From assembly GCF_010730955.1 (NCBI RefSeq), contig NZ_AP022577.1:806001-870000 (forward strand): a stretch of DNA of 64,000 nucleotides, given 5' to 3'. The stretch is from Mycolicibacterium aubagnense. Its GTDB lineage: Bacteria; Actinomycetota; Actinomycetes; Mycobacteriales; Mycobacteriaceae. The notes under the pieces were generated by a model, which saw only the letters and a list, made by a program, of their open reading frames with translations, made no database searches and was not told the DNA's origin. Position 1 is the first letter of the stretch, and each line of letters opens with the position of its first letter. Of the stretch, positions 1 to 8,370 are shown piece by piece. The translations under genes were made by a program, and so were the position numbers.

Positions 1-860
1 CGCGACGTTCCCAGGCTGACCTGCGCATCCTCGCCGCCGCTGGAGCCGCCGCGGGTTTGGCGACCGCGTTCAACGCACCCATTGCCGGTGGGGTGTTCGT
101 GTTGGAGGAGCTCGTCAAGCGATTCGACCCGCGCACCACGGTGGCCACGCTGGTGGCCTCCGCGTCCGGATTCATGGCTGCCTATCCCTTCGTCCGCTCG
201 GGCAGCGAATTCCAGGTACCGCCCCTGGCCGATCCCGAGCTGTCGGGGTCCGGGTGGGTGCTCGCTGTCGGCATCCTCGCCGGCGTCCTGGGCGTGCTCT
301 ACAACAAGGCCATCATGTTCGGTCTCCGCGCCGCCGACACCAGCCGCTGGCCGGCCGAGGTCCGTGCTGCCCTCATCGGCGCCGGAGTCGGGGCGCTGGT
401 CTGGTACTCCCCTGATCTTGCCGGCGGCGGCGACCTCCTCACCCAGGACGCGCTGCTCGGCCACGGTGCCATCGGGGCCGTCACCGCGGTACTGGTGCTG
501 CGGTTCGTCCTGGGTGTGGTGTCATATGCCGCGGGTACGCCGGGCGGACTGTTCGCCCCGATGCTCGTCCTCGGCGCTGACGTCGGGTTGATCGTCGGCC
601 TGATCGCGACACACTTCGCGCCCCATTCCGCGCCCAGCCCGGCCGCGCTCGCCCTCATCGGGATGGCTGCGTTCTTCTCCGCCACAGTCCAGGCACCGGT
701 GACGGGCCTCATCCTTGCCACCGAACTCACGGGCAGCACGAACCAACTGCCGCCGATGCTCGGTGCCTGCGCGACGGCGCTACTGGTTGCCATCGCTCTG
801 GGCGCACGCCCGATCTACGACCTGCTCACCGATCGGGCGGCCGCCTCAGTCACAACATGA
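1..860 (+). CDS. ClC-family chloride channel/antiporter, 5' end outside the window
   Basis: The frame is open from the first bases, so the N-terminus lies upstream. About 285 codons of the C-terminal half are visible. They show the helix AGLATAFNAPIAG followed by VFVLEE, and the selectivity-filter motif PGGLFAPMLVLGA (GxFxP type). The rest is a run of hydrophobic helices ending in a short cytoplasmic tail. Family knowledge: ClC proteins move chloride across the inner membrane, either as channels or as H+/Cl- antiporters. No CBS domain follows. The stop codon is one base away from the convergent stop of the epimerase gene. Family assignment is firm; channel versus antiporter cannot be told from this part. 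Confidence 0.9.
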   Translation, partial: RRSQADLRILAAAGAAAGLATAFNAPIAGGVFVLEELVKRFDPRTTVATLVASASGFMAAYPFVRSGSEFQVPPLADPELSGSGWVLAVGILAGVLGVLYNKAIMFGLRAADTSRWPAEVRAALIGAGVGALVWYSPDLAGGGDLLTQDALLGHGAIGAVTAVLVLRFVLGVVSYAAGTPGGLFAPMLVLGADVGLIVGLIATHFAPHSAPSPAALALIGMAAFFSATVQAPVTGLILATELTGSTNQLPPMLGACATALLVAIALGARPIYDLLTDRAAASVTT

Positions 861-861
861 T

Positions 862-1875
862 TCAGCGGACGTTGCCGGCGTACCTGCCGGCGAGCCTGCC
901 CGTCTCGATGAGCCACAGCAGGGTGTCGCGTGCGGTCTCCTCGAAGGGCCGGGCGGGGATGCCGAGTTCCTCAGTGGTGCGGGACGTGTCGAACCGGGTG
1001 TCCCGCACGGCCAGCTCGACAGTCTCGACATCTACGGGCAGGTGCATGCTCTTGGGCAGCATCTTGTTGAACAGTTCGGCGAGCTGACTGAACGGCTTGG
1101 CCACCATCGTGGGCACCGTGACGAACGGCAGCCACCGGCCTGTGATCGTGTGAAGGGTGCCGTGTATGAGGTGGCCGGTCAGGTGATGGCCGGGCACCAC
1201 ATATCGGCGCGGCCCTTTGCCCTTCACCATGCAGGCGGCGACAACATCGGCGGCATCACGAACGTCCACGTAGTGGGCGCCTCCAGCCGGCCAGAAGGGC
1301 AACCAGCCCTTGACGATCCACATGAACAGCTCGGCCTGGGTCCCCACGTACGGATCATGCGGACCCAGCACACCACCGGGATACACCGACACCACGGGCG
1401 CGCCGATCGACTGAAACGTCCGAATCTGTTCCTCTGACTGACGTTTCGACTTCGCGTACGCCAGGTCGACGTCACCCAGCGGCAGATCGAGACCACCGCC
1501 GCCGCGACGGGTGAGGGCCACTGTCGACGAGATGTGCACGATGGGATCGAGGCCACGCTCGACAGCACCGCCGACGACCAATTCCGTTGCGCGCAGGTTG
1601 GTCCGAGTGATCTCGGCGGCCCGGCGAACGTCGAGACTGAATACTGCGGCCGCATGCACGACGGCTTCCACGCCGTCGAGCGCAGCTGCCACGGCATCGG
1701 CGTCGAGCACATCACCGACGACGATGTCGTCGACCGAGACATTTAGCGGCCCAAGCGATATCGGTACCTGCTCAGCCCGGCGAACGAGCATCCGCACGTC
1801 ATGCCCATCACGGATCAAGGCGGCGACGATGTGGCCACCGACGAAGCCGGTCCCCCCGGTCACCAGAACCTTCAT
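862..1875 (-). CDS. NAD(P)-dependent epimerase/dehydratase, extended SDR
   Basis: A 337-residue protein starting MKVLVTGGTGFVGGHIVAALI, with the Rossmann GGTGFVG nucleotide-binding loop at residues 7-13 and the catalytic YAKSK (YxxxK) pair near the middle. Family knowledge: extended short-chain dehydrogenases of the dihydroflavonol-reductase/3-beta-HSD type oxidise or reduce sugars, sterols or similar alcohols in the cytosol. The substrate cannot be named. The ATG at 1875 was chosen because a GGAAGGACGGAAG stretch lies just before it and the Rossmann strand begins immediately; the frame extends 27 codons further without a better signal. A partial DevR-like half-site lies near 1891, too weak to call. 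Confidence 0.85.
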   Translation of the reverse strand: MKVLVTGGTGFVGGHIVAALIRDGHDVRMLVRRAEQVPISLGPLNVSVDDIVVGDVLDADAVAAALDGVEAVVHAAAVFSLDVRRAAEITRTNLRATELVVGGAVERGLDPIVHISSTVALTRRGGGGLDLPLGDVDLAYAKSKRQSEEQIRTFQSIGAPVVSVYPGGVLGPHDPYVGTQAELFMWIVKGWLPFWPAGGAHYVDVRDAADVVAACMVKGKGPRRYVVPGHHLTGHLIHGTLHTITGRWLPFVTVPTMVAKPFSQLAELFNKMLPKSMHLPVDVETVELAVRDTRFDTSRTTEELGIPARPFEETARDTLLWLIETGRLAGRYAGNVR

Positions 1876-1998
1876 CTTCCGTCCTTCCCAGGGACTCGCC
1901 GGCCATCGTTGGTGTGGCGACACCCCCGACAAGGTCGTTGGGTCGCATCGCCGCACGCACCCTATCCCCGGTCAGCGGTTGTTCGCTGAAAAACGGGG

Positions 1999-2304
1999 TT
2001 ACGCTTCGGCGTCAGCCTCAGGGCCGTTGCCCATCAGGATTTCCTTGAGCTTTCCCACGGCATGAGTTCCGATGTCGACAGAGTTCTGCTCGATACCGGA
2101 AATCCATTCCGCCACATCACCTCTGATGATATCCACGGCGTTGCCGACAATATCCGAAGCCTCTTCGACCGAGTGAACGGCCACGTCCCGCACCAGCGTC
2201 GAACGAGTCCTCGGGCCTGAGTGGCATCGCGATCTTGTCAAGTCGACGGTTAGCCAAGAAGCTCGTACGCCGAGACTGAGCTTCCGCCACCTCCCGCCTA
2301 TCAA
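1999..2304 (-). CDS. Small hypothetical protein downstream of the P-type ATPase, start uncertain
   Basis: The C-terminal 60 residues (DVAVHSVEEASDIVGNAVD... ending GPEADAEA) look like a real soluble acidic protein with amphipathic helices. The N-terminal 35 residues are arginine/serine-rich and unlike a normal start. The frame begins with TTG overlapping the ATPase stop by a few bases, so coupled translation is possible. Other starts are GTG at 2193, or an ATG in another frame (reading MPLRPEDSFDAGAG) that would need a one-base frameshift. I do not recognise the family. Its position directly after the metal ATPase suggests co-transcription. Confidence 0.4.
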   Translation of the reverse strand: MIGGRWRKLSLGVRASWLTVDLTRSRCHSGPRTRSTLVRDVAVHSVEEASDIVGNAVDIIRGDVAEWISGIEQNSVDIGTHAVGKLKEILMGNGPEADAEA

Positions 2305-4661
2305 GCCGGTCGAGACGCTGACACCGCCGGCTGCTGGTCATCAGCCAAGGTGAAGTAGGTCTCTTCTTCCTGTGCGAAGTGCAGCTTCAGCACGGTATAC
2401 AAGCCGTACAGGCAAGCGAGAAGATCGTCGACTTGATCCGGTTGAATGGCCTCGCCGGAATTGGCCAGCGCGAGATGTATGCCGATGCGATCGCTGAGGC
2501 GCTGTATTTCCGCATGCATGCGACTCATCGTGGTTGTGGCCTCGCCGCTACCCAGCGGCCGCGCCAGCGCCGGGTACAGCTCGTGCTCCTCCGCCAGCTC
2601 ATGTGGCACCAGGCGCTCGGTCAGAAACGAGTGTGCGGTCGCGAGCGCATCCAGCGCGGGTCGACCAGCGCCCGCAGACACGAGGACCGCCGCGTCGCGG
2701 AGTAGACCGATCGCGTCGCGCAGCTGATCATGCTCCGCAGCGAAGTGTGCGAGCATCTGCGCGGTCTCCGCCGGCACTTCCACCCGGACCGCGGGATTTC
2801 CTCCCAAGGCGCGCAACGCATTGAGAATCACGGCGATGTCGATCCCTTCCTGGATCAGTGCGCCAACTGCTGGCGGTAGCCAACCGAGGGCAGCTACCGC
2901 CATCGCCACCAATGAAAGGGCCATTCCCACGGACGCGCTCTGCACGGCGATATGTCGCGACCACCGCGCTATATCCCTGGCGTCGGCGAGACGGTCAAGG
3001 CGGTCGGTTGTCAACACGATGTCGGCCGCTTCTGACGAGGCGGTGGCACCGCGCGCGCCCATCGCGACGCCGACGGTGGCTGCGGCCAACGCCGGCGCGT
3101 CGTTGATGCCGTCACCTACCATCACCGTGGGTGCTCGGTTCTGTTCGCGTCGTACCGCGGCAACCTTGTCGGCCGGGCTGAGGTGGGGATAAATCTCGTC
3201 AAGTCCCAACAATGCGCCGATTTCGCGCGCCGGCTCCACCCGGTCGCCGGTGAGCATGACGAGCCGGTTCAGTCCGGCGGCGCGCAACCGACGCATGGTG
3301 CGCGATGCGTTACGGCGCAGTGGGTCCCGCAGCAGGATTGCTCCCACCACGGTGTCATCGACCGACACCCAGGAGACCGCGGCGCTGTCTAGCCGGGCCT
3401 GGTTGATCACGGTGGGCGCCCACTCGCCGGGAACCATCTCCTCTGCGAGCTTTCCGACGTGAATGTGCCGCCCGTCAACGGTGGCGCTGACACCGCGGCC
3501 CGGCTGTTCCACCACATCTTCGGGGAGTGCCAGTTGCTGCCCCTTGCTGAGCGCTTCGGCGACGATCGCCTCGGCGAGCACGTGCGGCGAGAATTGATCG
3601 ACCGATGCGGCCAACCGCAAGGTCTCGACGCCGTCGTACCCCGGCGCCGCCACCACCTCGACCACGACGGGCCGACCCACCGTCAGCGTGCCGGTCTTAT
3701 CCATGGCGAGAGTTGTTGCGTGCCCCAGATTCTCCAACGCACCACCGCCACGAATAACCACCCCTCGACGGGAGGCACGCGACAAGCCGGACACGATCGC
3801 AACGGGTGCCGCCAGCAGCAGCGGACACGGCGTCGCCACGACCAACACCGCGACCGCGCGTACCACCGAACCGCTGGCCAGCCAGGCTCCCCCGGCCACC
3901 AGAAGCGCCATTGGCAAGAACCATGCTGCGAAGCGGTCAGCCAGCCGCACGACCGGCGCATTCTCCGCCCCTGCCTGCTTTGCCAGCCGGACCAGACCCG
4001 CGTAGGTGCTGTTCTCGGCAGTATCGGTCGCGCACAGTTCAAAAGCACTGCCCGCGTTGACGACACCACTGCGGACCGACTCCCCGAGTGCGCGTTCCAC
4101 CTGTAGCGGTTCCCCGGTCAGCGCCGACTCGTCGAGCACTGCCACCGCATCGGCAATTCTGCCGTCTACCGGCACAACCTCTCCGGAGCCCACGATCAGC
4201 AGGTCGCCGACGACCACCTCGTCGAGCGGGATCGTTGTCACCTCTGTGCCGTTGCGGCGCCGCGCAAACCTGGGCGCCCGCTCCAGCAGGGCTCGCATGT
4301 CGCGTGACGCCCGGTGTTCGGCGGCGGCCTCCAGCGCGCGACCGCCGGCAAGCATCACGGCGATCAGGGAACCCGCCAGGTACTCATGCACCAACAGGGT
4401 GCCGGCCAGAGACAACACCGCGATCACATCTACCCCGGCGCGGCGACGCCGCAACGCGGACCCGACCCACACCAGCGCAGGGATCAGCGCAACGACGGTG
4501 CCGGCGATCCAGCATCCGTCCGCCACGCGCGACCAGCCGGCCAGCCATGCCACCAAGCCGGCCACCAACGCGCCAACGGTGACGATCACCAAGCCCGGTT
4601 CAACCAGCCGAGCGGCGCGTGCACGGCACCGGCCGTCGTCCGCGCGAGGTTCCCGCTCCAC
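2301..4661 (-). CDS. P1B-type (TPC, P1B-5-like) metal P-type ATPase with C-terminal hemerythrin domain
   Basis: A 786-residue membrane transporter. Visible landmarks: actuator TGE at residues 182-184, intramembrane TPCP at 277-280, phosphorylated Asp321 in DKTGTLT and the hinge VGDGINDAP. After the last membrane helices (about residue 630) comes a roughly 140-residue domain with hemerythrin-like spacing of H and E/D ligands (AHFAAEHDQL, PHELAEEHELYP, MHAEIQRL, LHFAQEEETYF). Family knowledge: the TPC motif plus a hemerythrin tail defines the P1B-5 group (Nia of Sinorhizobium), linked to nickel/iron export; the di-iron domain may sense O2 or redox state. There is no N-terminal metal-binding domain. 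A DevR-like box lies 80 bases upstream, in the shared region with the PAP2 gene. Confidence 0.88.
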   Translation of the reverse strand: MEREPRADDGRCRARAARLVEPGLVIVTVGALVAGLVAWLAGWSRVADGCWIAGTVVALIPALVWVGSALRRRRAGVDVIAVLSLAGTLLVHEYLAGSLIAVMLAGGRALEAAAEHRASRDMRALLERAPRFARRRNGTEVTTIPLDEVVVGDLLIVGSGEVVPVDGRIADAVAVLDESALTGEPLQVERALGESVRSGVVNAGSAFELCATDTAENSTYAGLVRLAKQAGAENAPVVRLADRFAAWFLPMALLVAGGAWLASGSVVRAVAVLVVATPCPLLLAAPVAIVSGLSRASRRGVVIRGGGALENLGHATTLAMDKTGTLTVGRPVVVEVVAAPGYDGVETLRLAASVDQFSPHVLAEAIVAEALSKGQQLALPEDVVEQPGRGVSATVDGRHIHVGKLAEEMVPGEWAPTVINQARLDSAAVSWVSVDDTVVGAILLRDPLRRNASRTMRRLRAAGLNRLVMLTGDRVEPAREIGALLGLDEIYPHLSPADKVAAVRREQNRAPTVMVGDGINDAPALAAATVGVAMGARGATASSEAADIVLTTDRLDRLADARDIARWSRHIAVQSASVGMALSLVAMAVAALGWLPPAVGALIQEGIDIAVILNALRALGGNPAVRVEVPAETAQMLAHFAAEHDQLRDAIGLLRDAAVLVSAGAGRPALDALATAHSFLTERLVPHELAEEHELYPALARPLGSGEATTTMSRMHAEIQRLSDRIGIHLALANSGEAIQPDQVDDLLACLYGLYTVLKLHFAQEEETYFTLADDQQPAVSASRPA

Positions 4662-4739
4662 CAGACGCTCCTTACCTTCGCCCTCGACCCACTTTGTTGC
4701 GACTCATGGTCAACACTCGCCGGTGGGTAGCGGGCACTG

Positions 4740-4759
4740 ATAGGGACGAAAGACCCTCC
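4740..4759. promoter_or_regulatory. DevR/DosR-like box
   Basis: Core GGGACGAAAGACCC at 4743-4756 matches GGGAC-N4-GTCCC with one mismatch in the right arm. It lies between the divergent P-type ATPase (start 4661) and PAP2 (start 4871) genes and could serve either. Confidence 0.65.
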
Positions 4760-4870
4760 AGCGCGTGCTGATCGGTGGCAACATTCGCGGGTCGGGTGCT
4801 CACGAGTCGCCGCGCTGGATCACCATTGACTCCGGACACCAGACACCGCGGCGAACTGAAAGCACCGGCG

Positions 4871-5470
4871 ATGAACCTCGACACGCGAATCTTCTACGTC
4901 ATCAACGATTTCGCTCGCGATACTCCGTGGCTGCAGCCACTGCTGGCCGCGTATGCCAACGACGGAGTGCTCCTGTTCGTCGTGTTGCTGTTGGCCGGAT
5001 GGTGGGTTGCCCGCAAGAGCACGGACCCGATGGCCATGGTCGCAGCGGTGTGGGCACCGCTGGGAGTGTTTGCCGCCTTACTCGTTTATGACCCGATCGC
5101 CATTTCGGTGAATGAGACGCGTCCGTGCAACGTGCTTCGCGACATCGTGGTTTTGCACTGCAATACCGACGGCGGTTTCCCGAGCATCCATGTCGTCATC
5201 GCAGCGGCGGTCACCGCGGGACTGTGGTTGGTGGACCGTCGCCTGGGCATCGTGGCGGCCTTTGCCGCGGCGTTGATGGCGTTCGCGCGCGTATACGTAG
5301 GTGCCCACTATCCGCGTGATGTCCTCGCGGGCCTTGCGCTGGGTGTTGCGGTCAGTTTGGCCGGCTACGTCCTGATGCGGCCCGCCCTGCGCCGGTTTCT
5401 CGCCTTCCTCGGCAGAACCAGGCTGCGGGTCCTGGTCACGAGGACGCCCGCCGGCACGACTGACGACTAA
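4871..5470 (+). CDS. PAP2-family phosphatase, membrane-bound
   Basis: A 199-residue protein starting MNLDTRIFYVINDFARDTPW with about five membrane segments. The three PAP2 signature blocks are visible: NETRPCN (block 1), FPSIHV (block 2, with Ile where PSGH is usual) and ARVYVGAHYPRD (block 3, with the catalytic His and the Asp). Family knowledge: these enzymes remove phosphate from lipid phosphates such as undecaprenyl pyrophosphate or phosphatidic acid, or from phosphorylated sugars, on the outer face of the membrane. The ATG at 4871 is chosen because the domain begins there. The ribosome site is weak. It converges with the USP gene at 5483. Confidence 0.82.
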   Translation: MNLDTRIFYVINDFARDTPWLQPLLAAYANDGVLLFVVLLLAGWWVARKSTDPMAMVAAVWAPLGVFAALLVYDPIAISVNETRPCNVLRDIVVLHCNTDGGFPSIHVVIAAAVTAGLWLVDRRLGIVAAFAAALMAFARVYVGAHYPRDVLAGLALGVAVSLAGYVLMRPALRRFLAFLGRTRLRVLVTRTPAGTTDD

Positions 5471-5486
5471 AGGAACTGGTCCCTAT
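5467..5486. promoter_or_regulatory. DevR-like box between convergent 3' ends
   Basis: Core AAGGAACTGGTCCC at 5470-5483 (reverse reading GGGACCAGTTCCTT). It overlaps the PAP2 stop and touches the USP stop, so it does not sit in front of either gene. Confidence 0.4.
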
Positions 5487-6379
5487 TCTTGCGGGGCCAT
5501 CCTCGCCACCGTGACGCTGTCAGCAGAACACCGCTGGCGGGCAACGCCATTGCCAACAGCGACGGGCGGTGTCGGCCGGATGAACAGCAGCGTGCAGTCC
5601 GAATCCTTCAAAGCCTTTCGCACCTCGTCGCTGGTCAGTTCTGCGACCAGCTCAGGGCGGTCTCCGGGCACGATCACAAGCTGGTCGATGCACGCACTCT
5701 GCCGCAACAGGTTGGTCAGGTGTCCGGGCATCGCCAGGGTGACCGACTCGAGATGACTGTTGTCCGGATCCTTCACATACCGTTTCAGGGCGGCGTGCAC
5801 CGGATGTCTGGCATCGGCCTGCTGGCTCGAATGCGACCACGGCTCCAACATCAGGATCGGCGCGTCGCGCCATGCCGAATCAGCTTCGGCAGCCTCGAAC
5901 ACAGCGGTGGCAGAAGCTGATTCGTCGAGCACGGCCAGAATCCACTTCCGGTGGTCGAAGTCGCGGTGTGCCCGACGAATGACCGCTACCGAGCCCGGTG
6001 CCCTGCGGGCGACCTCGGCAGCCGTGGATCCGCGGGGAGCGTCCGGCGTGTCGTGTCTTCCGCGGTCACCGACACAGACCATCGCCGCGCCGCGAGACTC
6101 CTCGACTAGGCATTCCACCGGATCGCCAGAAACGATCTCCGATTCGAGCTTGACGTCGATGTGGCTCTCGCCCACCGCTTTCCATGCCTTGTGCAATGCG
6201 TGCTGCGCCCGGTCGATGTTCTCCTGACTACCGGCATCGACCGCGTCCATGACGTAGACCAGGCGCAGTGTGACGTCTCGGCTCGCTGCCTCGAGTGCAG
6301 CCCACCGCGCGGCGCGCAGCGCATGTTTGGAACCGTCGATACCGACGACGACGGGCTTCGGGGTGGCGGTGACATTCAT
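5483..6379 (-). CDS. Universal stress protein, tandem UspA domains
   Basis: A 298-residue protein with two UspA folds. The first opens with [18 protein letters not shown] and carries the ribose/phosphate loop in VCVGDRGRHDTPDAPRGSTA; the second (from about residue 145, WILAVLDESASATAV) is more divergent and lacks a clear G-2x-G-9x-G(S/T) loop. Family knowledge: mycobacterial two-domain USPs bind ATP and are among the strongest DosR-induced proteins. The ATG at 6379 lies 12 bases after the stop of the truncated membrane gene at 6392-6577, so the two are probably one transcript driven by the two boxes at 6620-6673. Confidence 0.88.
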   Translation of the reverse strand: MNVTATPKPVVVGIDGSKHALRAARWAALEAASRDVTLRLVYVMDAVDAGSQENIDRAQHALHKAWKAVGESHIDVKLESEIVSGDPVECLVEESRGAAMVCVGDRGRHDTPDAPRGSTAAEVARRAPGSVAVIRRAHRDFDHRKWILAVLDESASATAVFEAAEADSAWRDAPILMLEPWSHSSQQADARHPVHAALKRYVKDPDNSHLESVTLAMPGHLTNLLRQSACIDQLVIVPGDRPELVAELTSDEVRKALKDSDCTLLFIRPTPPVAVGNGVARQRCSADSVTVARMAPQE

Positions 6380-6391
6380 CGGAGGTCTCCG

Positions 6392-6577
6392 TCACGCTGC
6401 CCGGGGCAAGAAAGCGCCGGTGATCCACGGCCACGTGCGGCTATTGGTGAACTCCGAGAGCATCGCAGGCATGGCGGAGGCTCTGACAGCTACCACGGTG
6501 CCGACTATCGCGTAGAACGGTCCGAGTACACGAGCGAAACCACGTGTCCGCGGCTGGACTTCCTGATTCGCGATCAT
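6392..6577 (-). pseudogene. Truncated membrane protein, remnant of the family seen at 16922
   Basis: The 61 residues contain RVLGPFYAIVGTVVAVR and WPWITGAF, which match the N-terminal third of the 157-residue protein at 16922-17395 (RVLGPYLLIASGTVV and WPWITGAF). After this shared block the reading runs into PRAA and stops, 12 bases before the USP start. The missing 95 or so residues hold the other membrane helices, so this is most likely a deletion remnant, though a short peptide could still be made. It is the first reading frame after two DevR-like boxes. Confidence 0.6.
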
Positions 6578-6619
6578 GTCGCTACTCCATTCTCTGGAAA
6601 CCCTGAGATCGCTTGATCT

Positions 6620-6639
6620 CCAGGGACATCAGACCGCGC
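6620..6639. promoter_or_regulatory. DevR/DosR-like box (proximal)
   Basis: Core GGGACATCAGACCG at 6623-6636. It lies 46 bases before the start at 6577 on the minus strand and pairs with a second box 34 bases further away. Confidence 0.6.
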
Positions 6640-6653
6640 CCGGGCGCCCGACC

Positions 6654-6673
6654 CTAGTGCCTAAGGTCCCTCG
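6654..6673. promoter_or_regulatory. DevR/DosR-like box (distal)
   Basis: Core GTGCCTAAGGTCCC at 6657-6670. It is the second of two tandem boxes in front of the truncated gene and USP, and lies beyond the 3' end of the Rv2004c-like gene. Confidence 0.6.
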
Positions 6674-6710
6674 CGCCAGGCGAAAATGCTCTGTCGCAGG
6701 CCGATTCCCA

Positions 6711-8204
6711 TCAAAGTGCGCAGCGATAGACCGCGACAGCGGCGTCCACCGATGCGCTGAGCGGGCCGGTGGTGTCGATACGGTGCGCCTCGGGCCAGCT
6801 GAACGGTTCCTTCGCCAACTCCGCAGCAATCTCGGCGGTGACCTCGGAGGTGCTGTTGCGCCTGCTACCAATCCGTTCCTGGGTGGTGCCAAGAGGTGCC
6901 GAGCATTCGATTTCGACCGTGGGACAGCTGTGCTCGCGGCCCTGAGTTCGCGCGTGCCGTCGCATATCGGCGTCCCGCCAGGTGGCGTCCAGGATGACGG
7001 AACATCCCCGCGCGAGCAGCAATCCTGCTCGCTTCAGCATCTCTCGGTAGACCAGCTCGACCTGATCACGGCTGTAGCGGCCTGCTCCATACTGCCCGGC
7101 GGGTCCGCCCAACCGGCCGCCCGCGCGCAGTTCGGCCCGGACATCGTCGCTCGAAATAACTTGTGCCGCAATGGTAGTAGCCAATGCTCGGGCGACCGTG
7201 CTCTTGCCCGTCCCGGGGGCGCCACCGACCAAGACCAACCGAACCGTCGCTGCGCGTAGGTTTCTGATCGCCAGTTCCAGATGCCGCACCGCGTCGGGGC
7301 GGCCGGCGGCATCGCCTTGTTCCATCCGGATGCAATCGACCTTGGCCCGGACGGTCGCCCGGTAAGCACAGTAGAAATACGCCAACGACGGCGGCGCGGT
7401 ATCACCTGCGGCCAGCCGGTAGCCGGCCAGGAAGTGGTCGGCCAGCGCACCAGCTCCCCGGAACTGCAGGTCCATCGCCAGGAACGCCGCGTCGTCGATG
7501 CCGTCGACGTAGCGGAGCTGATCATCGAACTCCAGACAATCCAGAATGGCCGGCCCATCAGCTGTACAGAAGATGTCTCCGGCCTGGAGATCACCGTGCC
7601 CGTCGACGATGCGGCACTGATCGATGCGCTCGTCGAACAGCGCTGCGCGGCCATCGACGTATTGCCGAAAGAGGCTGCTGATCAGGGCAATAGAGCCGGC
7701 GGCGTCCAATACCCGGGCCCGGCGGCTGAGCTCGGCCAAATTTTCCTCCCACCGTGCGACGACGGCCGTGCGGCGTCCGGCCGCGTTGATCTCGTCGCCG
7801 TGCGACGATTCAGCGTGCAGCCGCCAAAGCTGTTGCGCGATGGCGTCGAGGTGCCCTTTCGCCGGCCGGTCGGTGGCGATAATGGTGGCGAGGCGTTCGA
7901 CATCGGGATATCGGCGCATCTCGATCACCGGCTCGCCCGAGCCGCCGGCGGGTTCGACCAGATGCGCCAGTCCGAGGTAACTGTCCGCGGCCAACCTGCG
8001 GTTCAGTTCGATCTCGCGCAAGCAGGCACGTTCACGGCGCTCTCGCGTGCTGAAGTCGAGAAAATCCGTCACTACGGGCTTCTTCGCCTTGTAGGCACGA
8101 TCGCCCGCCAAGACCACCAGGCCCGTGTGCGTTTCGTGAACTTCGATGCGTTCGGTCGGAACCCTCACGGTGTCAGTGACGTGAGGTGTGACGGCGAGGC
8201 CCAT
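6711..8204 (-). CDS. Rv2004c-like protein: aminoglycoside-phosphotransferase-like region plus P-loop kinase domain
   Basis: The N-terminal half (VEVHETHTGLVVL-type start, KKPVVTDFLDFSTRERR, and VDGHGDLQAGDIF resembling the HGDLxxGN catalytic loop) belongs to the aminoglycoside phosphotransferase fold. The C-terminal third is an AAA_33-type kinase with Walker A VGGAPGTGKSTVARA. Family knowledge: Rv2004c of M. tuberculosis is a DosR-regulon protein of unknown substrate. I chose the ATG at 8204 because AAGGA stands 8 bases before it; the frame is open back to 8270 without a ribosome site. It is divergent from the nitroreductase gene at 8371. Confidence 0.82.
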   Translation of the reverse strand: MGLAVTPHVTDTVRVPTERIEVHETHTGLVVLAGDRAYKAKKPVVTDFLDFSTRERRERACLREIELNRRLAADSYLGLAHLVEPAGGSGEPVIEMRRYPDVERLATIIATDRPAKGHLDAIAQQLWRLHAESSHGDEINAAGRRTAVVARWEENLAELSRRARVLDAAGSIALISSLFRQYVDGRAALFDERIDQCRIVDGHGDLQAGDIFCTADGPAILDCLEFDDQLRYVDGIDDAAFLAMDLQFRGAGALADHFLAGYRLAAGDTAPPSLAYFYCAYRATVRAKVDCIRMEQGDAAGRPDAVRHLELAIRNLRAATVRLVLVGGAPGTGKSTVARALATTIAAQVISSDDVRAELRAGGRLGGPAGQYGAGRYSRDQVELVYREMLKRAGLLLARGCSVILDATWRDADMRRHARTQGREHSCPTVEIECSAPLGTTQERIGSRRNSTSEVTAEIAAELAKEPFSWPEAHRIDTTGPLSASVDAAVAVYRCAL

Positions 8205-8267
8205 GGCAGCAATCCTTGCCGCCATGGGCGAGTCAACGATGCGGCCATCGGACCCACTGATGACCGC

Positions 8268-8287
8268 CAATGGTCACATGTCCGGGT
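8268..8287. promoter_or_regulatory. Weak DevR-like box in the divergent region
   Basis: Core TGGTCACATGTCCG at 8271-8284 (reverse reading CGGACATGTGACCA). It lies 67 bases from the 8204 start and 87 bases from the 8371 start. Confidence 0.4.
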
Positions 8288-8370
8288 ATTGATGACTTCT
8301 GGCTCTGTCAGGGCAGGGCCGCATCGGGCACCGTCGGTGTCGAATTCGCACCGCCGAGAAGGAACATCTC

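Noticed and set aside
715..1437. Long plus-strand frame opposite the epimerase
   Set aside because: Overlaps two well-supported genes and encodes no recognisable motif.
1888..1907. Possible DevR box GGGACTCGCCGGCC before the epimerase gene
   Set aside because: Only the left arm fits; the right arm CGGCC is common in GC-rich DNA.
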